A stretch of 64,000 bases of DNA, taken from assembly GCA_000023405.1 (NCBI GenBank), contig CP001643.1:3100001-3164000 (forward strand), given 5' to 3'. The stretch is from Brachybacterium faecium DSM 4810. Its GTDB lineage: Bacteria; Actinomycetota; Actinomycetes; Actinomycetales; Dermabacteraceae. Within the stretch, counting starts at the first letter, position 1, and every line of letters begins with the position of its first letter. Position numbers and translations under genes: made by a program. This document shows, in pieces, positions 8,786 through 17,926 of this stretch. The notes beneath the pieces are model-generated. The model made no database searches and was not told where the DNA came from. It saw nothing but the letters and a program-made list of their open reading frames with translations.

Positions 8786-10711
8786 ATGCCCGCACAGCCC
8801 TCGTCGTCCCCTCTGCAGACGCTGCGCACAGGGCTTTGGCACCTGCGCAGGGGCGGTGTGTCCCAGCTGCGCACCTGGAGGCGGCGCCGTCGCACCGCCT
8901 CGTACGGCACGGCCGACGGCAGCGGCAGCGCCGACGCCGCGGGCGGGCTGACCTTCCCCGTCGCGACTGTGCCGGAGCGCGCCCCGCACTTCGAGGGGCT
9001 GCGGGTGGCGGTGATCCTGGACGACTTCTCGATGCTCGCCTGGAGCTACGAGTTCGAGACCGTCGCGGTCACGCCCGAGCGGTGGCGGGAGCAGCTGGCG
9101 GAGGCGCCGGTGGATCTGCTGCTGGTCGAATCGGCCTGGCACGGCAACCGCGACGCCTGGCAGTACCAGCTCACCGGCTCGCAGGCGCCGAGCGCGCCGC
9201 TGCGGGAGCTGGTGGCCCACTGCCGCGAGCAGGGCATCGCGACCGTCTTCTGGAACAAGGAGGACCCGCCGCACTTCGAGGACTTCCTCGGCACAGCGCG
9301 GCTGTTCGACCAGGTCTTCACCACGGACGTCACGCTGCTGCCCCGCTACCGGGAGGAGCTGGGCCATGAGCGGGTGGCGGTGCTGCCCTTCGCGGCGCAG
9401 TCCGCGGTGCACAATCCGGTGCGGCCCCAGCACGGCCATCAGGAGCGGGATGTCGCCTTCGCGGGCATGTACTTCGCGCACAAGTTCCCCGAGCGGCGCG
9501 CGCAGATGGACATGCTGCTGGGCGGGGCGCTGGATGCCTCCGCCCGCATGGATCGCGGGCTGGAGATCTTCTCCCGCTTCCTCGGCGATGACGAGCGCTA
9601 CCAGTTCCCCGGTGCTCTCGCCGAGCGGGTGGTGGGCTCGCTCGAGTATCAGCGGATGCTCACCGCGTACAAGGCGTACAAGGTGTTCCTCAACGTGAAC
9701 TCGGTGGTGACCAGCTCGTCGATGTGTGCGCGGCGCATCTTCGAGATCACCGCCTCGGGCACGCCCGTGGTCTCCGCCCCCTCCCCCGCGATCGGCGAGT
9801 TCTTCGCCGAGGACGAGGTGCCGGTGGTCGCCGAGCGGGAGGAGGCCGCGCAGGTGGTGCGCGCCCTGGTGCGCTCCCGCGAGCTGCGGGATCGCACCGT
9901 GCATCTCGCGCAGCGGCGCATCTGGCACGAGCACACCTACACCCACCGCGCCCGGCAGGTGCTGGATGCGGTGGGTCTGGGCGGGAAGGCGGGCTGCACG
10001 GGCCTGAGCGGCGGGGCGGGACTGCCGGCGGTGAGCGTGCTCGCGGCGACCAACCGGCCCGAGCAGCTCGACCATCTCGTGGACCAGGTGGCCCGCCAGA
10101 CCGGTGTCGAGCGGCAGCTGCTGCTGGTCACCCACGGTTTCGAGTCCCCCACCGAGACGGCCCAGCGGGCCCGCGAGCTGGGCATCGAGAACGTGGTGGT
10201 GCTCGAGGCGCCGCGGTCGTGGAGCCTCGGCGCGTGCCTGAACGCCGCGGTGGAGCGGGCCGACGGGGGCGTGTGCGCGAAGATGGATGACGACGACCTG
10301 TACGGCGCCTTCTACCTGCACGATCTGCTGCGCGCCCGCGAGTTCTCCGGCGCCCAGGTGGTGGGCAAGCACGCCCACTACATGCATCTCGACGGCACCG
10401 ACGCGACGCTGCTGCGCTTCCCGTGGATGGAGCACCGCTTCACCGACCGCGTCATGGGGCCGACGCTCACCGCGGGCCGCGACGTGTTCGCGGCGCATCC
10501 CTTCGAGGACCGGAACCGCGGGGAGGACACCGCGTTCCTCGAGGCCGTGGTGCGGGCCGACGGGAAGGTCTACTCCGCGGACCGGTTCAACTTCACGCAG
10601 ATGCGGCGCGGCGAGGCGGGCGGGCACGCCTGGTCGGCCAGCGACCGCGAGCTGCTGGCCACGGCGGATGTCGCCTGGTACGGGCGGAACGACGCCCACG
10701 TGATGGTGTGA
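8786..10711 (+). CDS. Two-module glycosyltransferase (CgeB-like GT-B plus GT2)
   Basis: This 641-residue cytoplasmic protein joins two transferase modules. Residues about 60-390 resemble CgeB/DUF3880-type GT-B enzymes: TVFWNKEDPPHFEDFL, DVAFAGMYFAHKF and the nucleotide-side block RIFEITASGTPVVSAPSPAI. Residues about 410-620 form a GT2 fold: VSVLAATNRPEQLDHLVDQV, then the metal-binding AKMDDDDLYGAFYL and a GEDTAFL segment. The ATG follows GGAGG. It is divergent from the DUF6270-like gene, so the pair probably decorates a surface glycan. Acceptor and donor sugars cannot be deduced. Confidence 0.82.
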   Translation: MPAQPSSSPLQTLRTGLWHLRRGGVSQLRTWRRRRRTASYGTADGSGSADAAGGLTFPVATVPERAPHFEGLRVAVILDDFSMLAWSYEFETVAVTPERWREQLAEAPVDLLLVESAWHGNRDAWQYQLTGSQAPSAPLRELVAHCREQGIATVFWNKEDPPHFEDFLGTARLFDQVFTTDVTLLPRYREELGHERVAVLPFAAQSAVHNPVRPQHGHQERDVAFAGMYFAHKFPERRAQMDMLLGGALDASARMDRGLEIFSRFLGDDERYQFPGALAERVVGSLEYQRMLTAYKAYKVFLNVNSVVTSSSMCARRIFEITASGTPVVSAPSPAIGEFFAEDEVPVVAEREEAAQVVRALVRSRELRDRTVHLAQRRIWHEHTYTHRARQVLDAVGLGGKAGCTGLSGGAGLPAVSVLAATNRPEQLDHLVDQVARQTGVERQLLLVTHGFESPTETAQRARELGIENVVVLEAPRSWSLGACLNAAVERADGGVCAKMDDDDLYGAFYLHDLLRAREFSGAQVVGKHAHYMHLDGTDATLLRFPWMEHRFTDRVMGPTLTAGRDVFAAHPFEDRNRGEDTAFLEAVVRADGKVYSADRFNFTQMRRGEAGGHAWSASDRELLATADVAWYGRNDAHVMV

Positions 10712-10772
10712 GCCCCGCGCCGCCCGACGCCGCCCCGCCCGGCCCCGCGCCGGCGGGCGCCGCGCGCGGGCC

Positions 10773-11828
10773 TCAGGTCGAGGGCACGAGGCTCCGGGCG
10801 GTGGTGTCGGAGACCAGCGGGATGAGGTCGGCGGCGATGCGCTCGAGCTCCTCGTGCAGCGGGGAGGCCTGGATGAGCAGCAGGTTCACACCCGCCTCCT
10901 CGTAGGCGCGGATCTTCTCCGCGACCTGCTCGGGGGTGCCCACCAGCTCCGGGCGCAGCGCCCGGGTGCCCACGGAGTACTCGCGTGCGGAGACCTCCAC
11001 GTCGAGGTTCGAGTGCTTGGTGAACTCCTCGAAGGAGGCGTATCCGGGCGAGCCCGGGGTGATGGTGGTGATGCGCTCGAGCTCTGCGCGCGCCTCGGCC
11101 TCGGTGTCGCGAATGATCACATAGGCGCTCATCCCGATCGAGTCGAAGCCTGCGCCCTGGAGCCGCTCGCGGCGGGCGGTGACGTCGGCGACCTTCGTGC
11201 GCAGCTCCTCGACGGTGCCGCCGTGGGTCACGTAGGAGTCGGCGAAGGCGGCGATCGCCTCGCGCCCGCCCTCGGATTCGCCGCCCGCGTAGATGGCCGG
11301 CAGCGTGGCCGGCTTCGGCTCGACCACGGCGCCGTCGATGTCGAAGTAGCGGCCGTGCTGGCTGTACGGGGTCTCGCTCCACAGCCCGCGCAGGGCGTCG
11401 ACGAACTCGGTGCAGTGCACGTACCGGTCATCATGCGAGGGGAACACCCCACCGAACTGTGCGGCCTCCTCCGCCCACCAGGCGGCGACCACGTTGAGGG
11501 AGAGGCGGTCTGCGGAGATGTCCGCCAGGGTGGATAGCCGCTTCGCGGTGACCTGCGGGTTGTGGTAGCCGGGCCGGATCGCGGTGAGGATCTCGAGGTT
11601 CTCGGTGACCGCGGCGATGGCGGTGGCGAGCGACCACGCCTCGAGGCTCGGCGCCTCGGGGCCCTTGCGGTCGTTGAGGTAGAGCTCGGGCACGAGCGTG
11701 AGCTCGAAGCCGAGGCGGTCGGCGAGGGTGCTCACCGTCTTCACGTACTCCCAGGTGGCGGGCATGCCCTCGTCCTCCACATTGCGGAGGAAGCCGCCGT
11801 ACACCGGGGTCCAGTAGCCGAATCTCAT
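10773..11828 (-). CDS. LLM-class flavin-dependent monooxygenase (alkanesulfonate/dimethylsulfone type)
   Basis: This 351-residue luciferase-like protein begins MRFGYWTPVYGGFLRN and has the flavin-binding core LTAIRPGYHNPQVTAKRL, RLSLNVVAAWW and YAGGESEGGREAIA, as in SsuD/SfnG-type enzymes. These use reduced FMN and oxygen to cleave C-S bonds of sulfonates, sulfones or related thioethers. AGGAG lies just before the ATG. It follows the O-acetylhomoserine sulfhydrylase-type gene on the same strand and lies near an ABC importer and a second LLM enzyme. Release of inorganic or thiol sulfur for assimilation is the natural reading. No flavin reductase gene is in the window, so reduced FMN must come from elsewhere. 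Confidence 0.87.
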   Translation of the reverse strand: MRFGYWTPVYGGFLRNVEDEGMPATWEYVKTVSTLADRLGFELTLVPELYLNDRKGPEAPSLEAWSLATAIAAVTENLEILTAIRPGYHNPQVTAKRLSTLADISADRLSLNVVAAWWAEEAAQFGGVFPSHDDRYVHCTEFVDALRGLWSETPYSQHGRYFDIDGAVVEPKPATLPAIYAGGESEGGREAIAAFADSYVTHGGTVEELRTKVADVTARRERLQGAGFDSIGMSAYVIIRDTEAEARAELERITTITPGSPGYASFEEFTKHSNLDVEVSAREYSVGTRALRPELVGTPEQVAEKIRAYEEAGVNLLLIQASPLHEELERIAADLIPLVSDTTARSLVPST

Positions 11829-11911
11829 GTCTCTCCTGACGTCGTGCGCGGCGGGGCCGCGAGCGGGTGATGCTGTGCAGTGGTGGGCGGGTCAGTGCGT
11901 GATGGGGCGGG

Positions 11912-13309
11912 TCAGCGCGTGGCGGGGCCGGCAGCGACGGCGCGCGCCCGGGTGACGGCCTGCAGGGCGTGGGCGAGGTCGGCGCGGAGGTCGTCGGGGT
12001 CCTCGAGCCCGATCGAGAGCCGGATGGTGGCCAGGCCGATCCCGGCGTCGGCCCGTCCGGCCGCGTCCAGGCGGGAGTGGGTGGTGGTGGCGGGGTGGAC
12101 CACGAGGGAGCGCACGTCCCCGATGTTGGCGACGAGGGCGAACAGCTCGAGGGCGTCGATGAAGGTCTCGACCACGTCCGGCCCGCCGGCCAGGTCGAAG
12201 GAGAACACGCTGCCGATCCCCTCGGGCAGCAGGCGGCGGACGAGCTCGTGCTCGGGATGCCCCGCGAGCCCGGGATGGTGCACGCGCTCCACCTCGTCCA
12301 GGCCGTCGAGGAAGCGGGCCAGCTCGAGCGCGGTCTGCGTCTGCCGCCGCACCCGCAGCTCGAGCGTCTCGATGCCCAGCAGGATCTGCGAGGCGCTGCC
12401 GGGGGCGAGGGTGGGTCCGAGGTCGTGGACGCTCTTGGCGCGGGCCAGCACCAGGTAGGGGGTGCGGCCGTCCTGCCCGTCGAAGGCGTCGGTGAACACG
12501 ATCCCGCCGAAGCGGGCGGAGGGCTCGGTGAGCGCGGGCCAGCGGCCGGGCCGGGCGGTGAAGTCGAAGGTGCCGCCGTCCACGATCACGCCGGCGATCG
12601 CGGTGCCGTGGCCGCCGAGGTACTTGGTGGCGGAGTGGACCACGATGTCGGCCCCGTGCTCGAGCGGGCGCAGCAGCACCGGGGTGGCCATCGTGTTGTC
12701 GACGACGACGGGCACGCCGGCGGCGTGGGCGATCTCCGCGATCGCGCGGAGGTCCGGCACGGTGAGGACGGGGTTGCCGATCGATTCGAGGAAGACGCCG
12801 CGGGTGCTCTCGCGCAGCGCTGCCGCCCAGGCCGCGGTGTCCAGGGGGTCCACGAAGGTCACCTCGATGCCGAGATCGGCGAAGCTGTCGCCGAGCAGGT
12901 CCGAGGTGCCGCCGTAGAGCTTGTTCGAGGCCACGAAGTGGTGCGGTCCCGGGCCGGCGGCGGCCACGAGCGCGAGCAGGGCCACGGCCACGGCCGCCTG
13001 CCCGGAGCCGAGGGCGAGCGCGCCCGCCCCGCCCTCGAGGTCGGCGACGCGGCGCTCGAGCACGGCGTTGGTGGGGTTGCCGTTGCGGCTGTAGATGTTG
13101 CCGGGCCGGGACAGGGCGAAGGTGTCTCGGGCGGAGGCGAAGTCGTCGAACTCGTAGGCGACGGACTGGTAGATGGGCACGGTCACCGTGTTCTGCGGCG
13201 TGCCGGGGGTGTAGCCGGCGTGGATCTGCCGGGTGGCGAGGCCCGGGCCGCGGCCGGTCGCGGCGTCGGCGCCGTGCGGGGTCGGGGTCGGGACGATGTC
13301 GGGGGTCAT
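11912..13309 (-). CDS. O-acetylhomoserine/O-acetylserine sulfhydrylase-type PLP enzyme
   Basis: This 465-residue Cys/Met-metabolism PLP protein has the family blocks YQSVAYEFDDFASARD, NIYSRNGNPTNAVLERR, LGSGQAAVAVALLAL and the cofactor lysine in VVHSATKYLGGHGTAIAG. MetY-type members join sulfide or a thiol to O-acetylhomoserine. ATG 13309 is chosen because AGAGGA lies eight bases upstream. An in-frame ATG at 13342 lacks such a site. Together with two C-S-cleaving LLM monooxygenases and a binding-protein importer, it would fix the sulfur released inside the cell. Cystathionine gamma-synthase or methionine gamma-lyase activity remains possible. Confidence 0.88.
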   Translation of the reverse strand: MTPDIVPTPTPHGADAATGRGPGLATRQIHAGYTPGTPQNTVTVPIYQSVAYEFDDFASARDTFALSRPGNIYSRNGNPTNAVLERRVADLEGGAGALALGSGQAAVAVALLALVAAAGPGPHHFVASNKLYGGTSDLLGDSFADLGIEVTFVDPLDTAAWAAALRESTRGVFLESIGNPVLTVPDLRAIAEIAHAAGVPVVVDNTMATPVLLRPLEHGADIVVHSATKYLGGHGTAIAGVIVDGGTFDFTARPGRWPALTEPSARFGGIVFTDAFDGQDGRTPYLVLARAKSVHDLGPTLAPGSASQILLGIETLELRVRRQTQTALELARFLDGLDEVERVHHPGLAGHPEHELVRRLLPEGIGSVFSFDLAGGPDVVETFIDALELFALVANIGDVRSLVVHPATTTHSRLDAAGRADAGIGLATIRLSIGLEDPDDLRADLAHALQAVTRARAVAAGPATR

Positions 13310-13371
13310 CGAGGGGGTCCTCTCTGCGGGGTCGTCCGTCATCCTGCGGTGCTCGCGGCTCCCGAGCACCC

Positions 13372-13410
13372 CTAGGTAAACCTTAGCAACGCCATAAGTC
13401 TGTCTATGAC
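13372..13410. promoter_or_regulatory. Divergent promoter region with two short inverted repeats
   Basis: AGGTAAACCT (an AGGT/ACCT inverted repeat) and a CATA-N8-TATG dyad lie in an AT-richer patch between the sulfhydrylase-type gene and the binding protein of the importer. The setting suits a shared operator, but no known sulfur-regulator consensus (for example the corynebacterial McbR box) is matched. Confidence 0.35.
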
Positions 13411-13539
13411 CAGATCGGTGCGCTCGGCGCTCTCCCCGTGGCACGGTGTGGGCTCTCGCACCCCGGCGGCGCTCCCCTTCACGGGCCGCTCCCGCCGGGC
13501 GCCGACCACCCCGCAGCTCCCCACCACGCAGAGGAACGG

Positions 13540-15126
13540 ATGATGCTCCAGCGGCCCCACGGACCCGCCCCGGTCCCCCAGCAGCCTCGACTGCCTCGGC
13601 GCGCACTGATGTCCGGTGCGCTGCTGGGCGCGACCGCGCTGATGACCGGCTGCGCCGCGAGCGCTCAGGGCCGTGCGGCGCTCGGCGCGGAGCCGCCCAC
13701 CTCGCCCTCCGCGCTCACCTGGGGGTGGCGGCTGCCGAGCACCTGGGATTCCGCCCGCGGGATCGGCTACGACGTGCACGTGCTCTCCCTCGTCTACTCG
13801 GGGCTCACCCGCCTCGACCCGGAGGGGCAGCTCGCCCCGGATCTCGCCCAGTCGTGGACGTACAACGAGGCCGGCGATGCGGTGACCTTCCACCTGCGGC
13901 CGGGCCTGACCTTCAGCGACGGCACCGCGGTGGACGCCGCCGCGGTCAAGGCCGGCCTCGAGCGCAGCCGAGACCTGCCCGGCGCCACGAGCGCCCAGTC
14001 CCTCGCCGTCATCGAGGAGATCACCGCCGACTCCGCCACCGACGTGACCCTGCACCTGGCGGGCGTGAACCACCAGATCCCGCTGCTGCTGGCCGGGCTC
14101 ATCGGCCACCTGGTCTCCCCCGCCGCGATCGCCGACGGGGTGGAGCTGAACGTGGCCCCGGTGGGCGCGGGCCCCTTCGTGCTGGCCGAGTACGTGCCCG
14201 GCTCGCACGCCCGCCTGGTGCGCAACCCGGAGCACTGGAACGCGGAGGAGATCCTGCTCGAGGAGCTGCGGGTGGTGCCGCGGCCGGCGGAGGCGGTGAC
14301 CTATGCGGGGCTGAGCTCCGGCCAGTACGACCTCGCCCATGTGGACGACTCCCAGATCGAGCCGCTCGAGCAGGCCGGCTTCCGGATCGCCGCCGGCACC
14401 TGCTTCAACGTCCACACCATCGAGGTGAACAACCGCCACGCCCCCTTCGACGACCCGCGGGTGGTCGAGGCGTTCAACCGGGCGATCGACCGCGACGCGA
14501 TCGTGCAGAGCGTGCTCTTCGGCCACGGCGAAGCGGACTGGCAGCCCTTCACCCGCGACCTGCAGGGCTTCGACCCGGAGCTGGACCGGCACTGGGAGCA
14601 CGACGTGGACCGCGCCCGCGACCTGCTCGCCGAAGCGGGGCACACCGCCCCGATCGCCGTGACCTTCCACGTGCTCAGCGAGGGCGATGACCTCCAGACC
14701 CGGATCGCCGAGGTGGTGCAGGCACAGGCCGCCGAGGCGGGCTTCGATCTCACCCTGGAGATGGCCCCGCCGGGCTCCGGCCAGAAGGCGGCCCACTCGT
14801 ACACGCTGTACATGTACTCCTTCTCCGGCCGCGAATCCCCCGTGCAGGCGCTCGAGGTGCTCTACGACGAGGCGGGCTGGATGAACATCTCCGAGCAGCA
14901 CCCCGAGGGTTTCGACGAGGCGCTCGATCTGGTGCGCCGCACCCCGCTGGACTCCCCCGAGTACACCCCGACCCTGCGGGCCGCGACGCGGCTGGCGGTG
15001 GTGGGGGCGACCCCGCATGCGTGGATCGCGAACTGGAACCGCGCGCATGCGATGAACGAGCGGGTCACCGGCTTCACGCACTGCCGGCACACGCAGCGCT
15101 TCGAGGGCGTGGGGGTGAGGGCATGA
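13540..15126 (+). CDS. Peptide/nickel-type ABC substrate-binding lipoprotein
   Basis: This 528-residue SBP_bac_5 protein has a basic N-terminus, hydrophobic core and lipobox LMTGC (Cys near residue 30). The mature protein has SLVYSGLTRLDPEGQLAPDL, the WTYNEAGDAVTFHLRPGLTF block and VGAGPFVLAEYVPGS, all hallmarks of the DppA/OppA cluster. AGAGGA lies upstream of the ATG pair. It leads a tightly coupled importer operon (four-base overlaps with the following gene) that ends with a flavin monooxygenase, so its ligand is more likely an organosulfur compound or sulfur-containing peptide than a generic oligopeptide. Confidence 0.9.
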   Translation: MMLQRPHGPAPVPQQPRLPRRALMSGALLGATALMTGCAASAQGRAALGAEPPTSPSALTWGWRLPSTWDSARGIGYDVHVLSLVYSGLTRLDPEGQLAPDLAQSWTYNEAGDAVTFHLRPGLTFSDGTAVDAAAVKAGLERSRDLPGATSAQSLAVIEEITADSATDVTLHLAGVNHQIPLLLAGLIGHLVSPAAIADGVELNVAPVGAGPFVLAEYVPGSHARLVRNPEHWNAEEILLEELRVVPRPAEAVTYAGLSSGQYDLAHVDDSQIEPLEQAGFRIAAGTCFNVHTIEVNNRHAPFDDPRVVEAFNRAIDRDAIVQSVLFGHGEADWQPFTRDLQGFDPELDRHWEHDVDRARDLLAEAGHTAPIAVTFHVLSEGDDLQTRIAEVVQAQAAEAGFDLTLEMAPPGSGQKAAHSYTLYMYSFSGRESPVQALEVLYDEAGWMNISEQHPEGFDEALDLVRRTPLDSPEYTPTLRAATRLAVVGATPHAWIANWNRAHAMNERVTGFTHCRHTQRFEGVGVRA

Positions 15127-16091
15127 GGCGCCTGCTGCTGCGCGCGCTCGGCCGCGCCGTGCCGGTGCTGCTGGTCACCGCCGCCGTCACCTTCCTGCTC
15201 GGCGCGTTCGCGAAGCAGGAGCCGGCGGAGCTGCTGCTCGGCGAATCCGCGACCGCGGAGGCCGTCGCCGCGCTGGATCACGAGCTGGGCCGGGACCGGC
15301 CGCTGCTGGTGCAGTTCGGCTCATGGATCGTCCATGCGCTGCAGGGCGATCTGGGCCAGAGCTGGTTCACGAGCATCCCGGTGACGGCCACGATCGCACA
15401 GCGCCTGCCGGTGAGCCTGTCCATCGCCGGGCTCGCGCTGCTGCTCGCGATCGCCCTCGGCGCGGGGGCGGGGATCCTCGCCGCGCTGCGCCGCGGCAGC
15501 TGGATCGACACCGCCGTGACCGTCGCCGCGTCCACACTCGCGACCCTGCCGCCGTTCGTGGTCTCGATCCTGCTGATCCTCGTGTTCGGCGTCGCCGTGC
15601 CGATCCTGCCCACCGGCGGGTTCGTGCCCTTCACACAGAGCCCCGCCGGCTGGCTGGCCTGCATCCTGCTGCCCGCGATCGCGCTCTCGCTCGAGGCGGC
15701 GGCGGATATCGCCCGGCAGCTGCGCACCGCGCTGGTGGCGACCTATGAGGAGAACTTCGTGCTCGGGGCGCGGCTGCGCGGCCACTCCGGGGCGCGGATC
15801 CTGCTGCGCCACGCCCTGCCGCACGCCGCCGGCCCCGCCCTGTCGGTGATCGGCATCCAGGTGCCGCGCCTGGTGGGCGGCGCGATCATCGCCGAGCAGA
15901 TCTTCTCCCTGCCGGGGCTGGGGCTGATGGCCTTCGAGGGCGCCACCCAGGGCGACATGCCCGTGGTGCTCGGCGCGGTGATGGTCACCGTCGTCGCGGT
16001 GCTGGCGAGCACCTTCGTGATCGATCTGCTGCTGGCCGCGCTCACCCCGAAGGAGCGCACCGCCGCCCCCGTGGAGAGGACCTTCGCATGA
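15123..16091 (+). CDS. ABC transporter permease, DppB-like
   Basis: This 322-residue integral membrane protein has a first helix after MRRLLLRALGRAVPVLL, an extracytoplasmic segment, and then five helices with the conserved GARLRGHSGARILLRHALPHA loop that contacts the ATPase. The ATGA overlap with the binding-protein stop shows translational coupling. It forms the channel with the permease half of the next gene. Confidence 0.92.
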   Translation: MRRLLLRALGRAVPVLLVTAAVTFLLGAFAKQEPAELLLGESATAEAVAALDHELGRDRPLLVQFGSWIVHALQGDLGQSWFTSIPVTATIAQRLPVSLSIAGLALLLAIALGAGAGILAALRRGSWIDTAVTVAASTLATLPPFVVSILLILVFGVAVPILPTGGFVPFTQSPAGWLACILLPAIALSLEAAADIARQLRTALVATYEENFVLGARLRGHSGARILLRHALPHAAGPALSVIGIQVPRLVGGAIIAEQIFSLPGLGLMAFEGATQGDMPVVLGAVMVTVVAVLASTFVIDLLLAALTPKERTAAPVERTFA

Positions 16092-17926
16092 CCACCCTCC
16101 GTGCCCTGCTGGCCCGGCCCACCGCCGTCGCCGCCCTGGCGGTCCTCGCCGTGGTGGCGGTGCTGACCCTCGCCGGCGGGCTGCTCGCCCCGCATGATCC
16201 GCTCGCGCAGAACACCGCGCACGTGCTCGCCGGCCCTTCGGCGACCCACCCGCTGGGCACCGACTACCTGGGCCGCGACATCCTCTCGCGCCTGCTGGCC
16301 GGGTCGCGGCTGTCGGTGCTGGCCGCGCTCGAGGCGGTGCTCATCGCGCTGGCGCTCGGCACCTCCGCGGCGTTGGTCGCGGTGTTCTCGGTGCGGCCGG
16401 TGCGGTGGCTGCTGGAGCGGGTCTTCGACGCGTTCATGGCGCTGCCGTTCATCACCTTCGCGGTGGCGATCGGGGCGCTGCTGGGCAACAGCATCCACGC
16501 CGCGATGGTGGCGGTGGGGATCCTCGCCGCCCCCACCTTCTTCCGGGTGGTGCGGGCGGCGGCGCTCGAGACCGCCCACACCCAGTACGTGGAAGCGGCG
16601 CGGCTGCTGGGGGTGCCGGTGCCGCGGATCATCCTCAGCCATGTGCTGCCGCGGATCGTGCCGGTGCTGCTGGTGACCTCGGCGAGCGCCCTCGCGGCGA
16701 GCCTGCTGGTGGTGGCGAGCCTGACGTTCCTCGGGGTGGGGGTGCAGCCGCCCACGCCCACCTGGGGCGGGATGCTCTCGGCAGATCTGTCCTACCTCGC
16801 GGTGCGGCCCGCGAACCCGGTGGGCCCGGCGCTCGCGATCATGGTGACGGTGGCGGCGCTGGGTGTGCTGGCCGACAGGATCCGCGACGTGAGCACCGGC
16901 GCGGGCACCGCCCCGGCGGCCGACGGCGGCACCGCCTCCCCCGACGGCAGCGCTTCCACGGACGCCGACGACGAGGGCAGCGCCGACGCCCTCAGCACCC
17001 GCACCGCCGCCGACGCCAGTGTTCGCACGGGCGACGGCGAGCAGCCCGCCCCTTTGCCCGGCAGCATCGGCACGGCCGACGAGCCGGTGGAGGCGCTGGT
17101 CGAGATCGAGGATCTGCACGTCGAGGCGGGCTCCGGCGCGCAGCTGGTGCGCGGCGTGAGCCTGCGCGTGCCGCGCGGCGCGAGCGTGGGGATCCTCGGC
17201 GAATCCGGCTCCGGCAAGACGATGACGGTCAAGTCGCTGCTGGGGGTGGTGCCGGACGGCGTCTGCGTGACCGGCGGACGCCTCGCCTTCGACGGCAAGG
17301 AGCTGGGCGAGGGCGCGTGGACGGCGCTGCACGGGCGGCGCATCGGCACCGTGTTCCAGGACCCGGCCACCTGGTTCACCCCGCACCTGCGGATCGGCAC
17401 GCAGGTCGACGAGGTGCTGCGCCACACGCTCGGCCTGTCCCGCAGCGAGGCGGCCACCGCCCGCCGCGAGCTGCTCGCCCATGTGGGGCTGCGCGAGGTG
17501 GAGCGGGTGGCCGGCCAGTTCCCGCACGAGCTCTCCGGCGGGATGCTGCAGCGGATCCTGCTGGCGATCGCGGTGAGCGGCGAACCGGATCTGCTGGTGG
17601 CCGATGAGGCGACCACCGCGCTGGACGTCACGGTGCAGGCGGAGGTGCTCTCCCTGGTGCGCCGGCTGCGCCACGAGCACGCGCTGACGGTGCTGATGAT
17701 CTCCCACGATCTGGCCGTCCTCGCCCACAGCTGCGACCACCTCTACGTGTTCCGCCACGGCGTGGTGGTCGAGGAGGGCCCCACCGCTCAGGTGCTGCAC
17801 GCACCCGCCCACCCCTACACCCGCACTCTCGTCGCCGATCACACGGTGTTCGGGATCGACGCCGTGTGCGCCGCCGCCGGCGCCGCCGAGACTCCGGCCC
17901 GACAGAAGGAGGCAGCACCGCTATGA
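16088..17926 (+). CDS. Fused ABC permease-ATPase (DppC plus DppD)
   Basis: This 612-residue protein joins two normally separate subunits. Residues about 1-275 form a DppC-like permease: HPLGTDYLGRDILSRLL, then an EAA-type loop with YVEAARLLGVPVPRIILSHV and five or six helices. Residues about 280-335 are a Ser/Thr/Asp/Ala-rich linker. Residues about 338-595 form an ATPase with Walker A GESGSGKT, a C-loop LSGGMLQRIL and Walker B LLVADEATTALD. It overlaps its neighbours by four bases on each side. The fusion would fix a one-to-one permease-ATPase stoichiometry. The intact motifs argue against a chance frame fusion. Confidence 0.92.
   Translation: MTTLRALLARPTAVAALAVLAVVAVLTLAGGLLAPHDPLAQNTAHVLAGPSATHPLGTDYLGRDILSRLLAGSRLSVLAALEAVLIALALGTSAALVAVFSVRPVRWLLERVFDAFMALPFITFAVAIGALLGNSIHAAMVAVGILAAPTFFRVVRAAALETAHTQYVEAARLLGVPVPRIILSHVLPRIVPVLLVTSASALAASLLVVASLTFLGVGVQPPTPTWGGMLSADLSYLAVRPANPVGPALAIMVTVAALGVLADRIRDVSTGAGTAPAADGGTASPDGSASTDADDEGSADALSTRTAADASVRTGDGEQPAPLPGSIGTADEPVEALVEIEDLHVEAGSGAQLVRGVSLRVPRGASVGILGESGSGKTMTVKSLLGVVPDGVCVTGGRLAFDGKELGEGAWTALHGRRIGTVFQDPATWFTPHLRIGTQVDEVLRHTLGLSRSEAATARRELLAHVGLREVERVAGQFPHELSGGMLQRILLAIAVSGEPDLLVADEATTALDVTVQAEVLSLVRRLRHEHALTVLMISHDLAVLAHSCDHLYVFRHGVVVEEGPTAQVLHAPAHPYTRTLVADHTVFGIDAVCAAAGAAETPARQKEAAPL

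Noticed and set aside
13390..13406. McbR-type sulfur box (TAGAC-N6-GTCTA) at the sulfur locus
   Set aside because: GTCTA is present at 13402-13406 but the partner TAGAC is not at the right distance.
13310..13539. SAM or other sulfur riboswitch upstream of the sulfhydrylase or importer genes
   Set aside because: I could not draw the conserved helices or core of a known SAM riboswitch on either strand; a covariance-model scan would be decisive.
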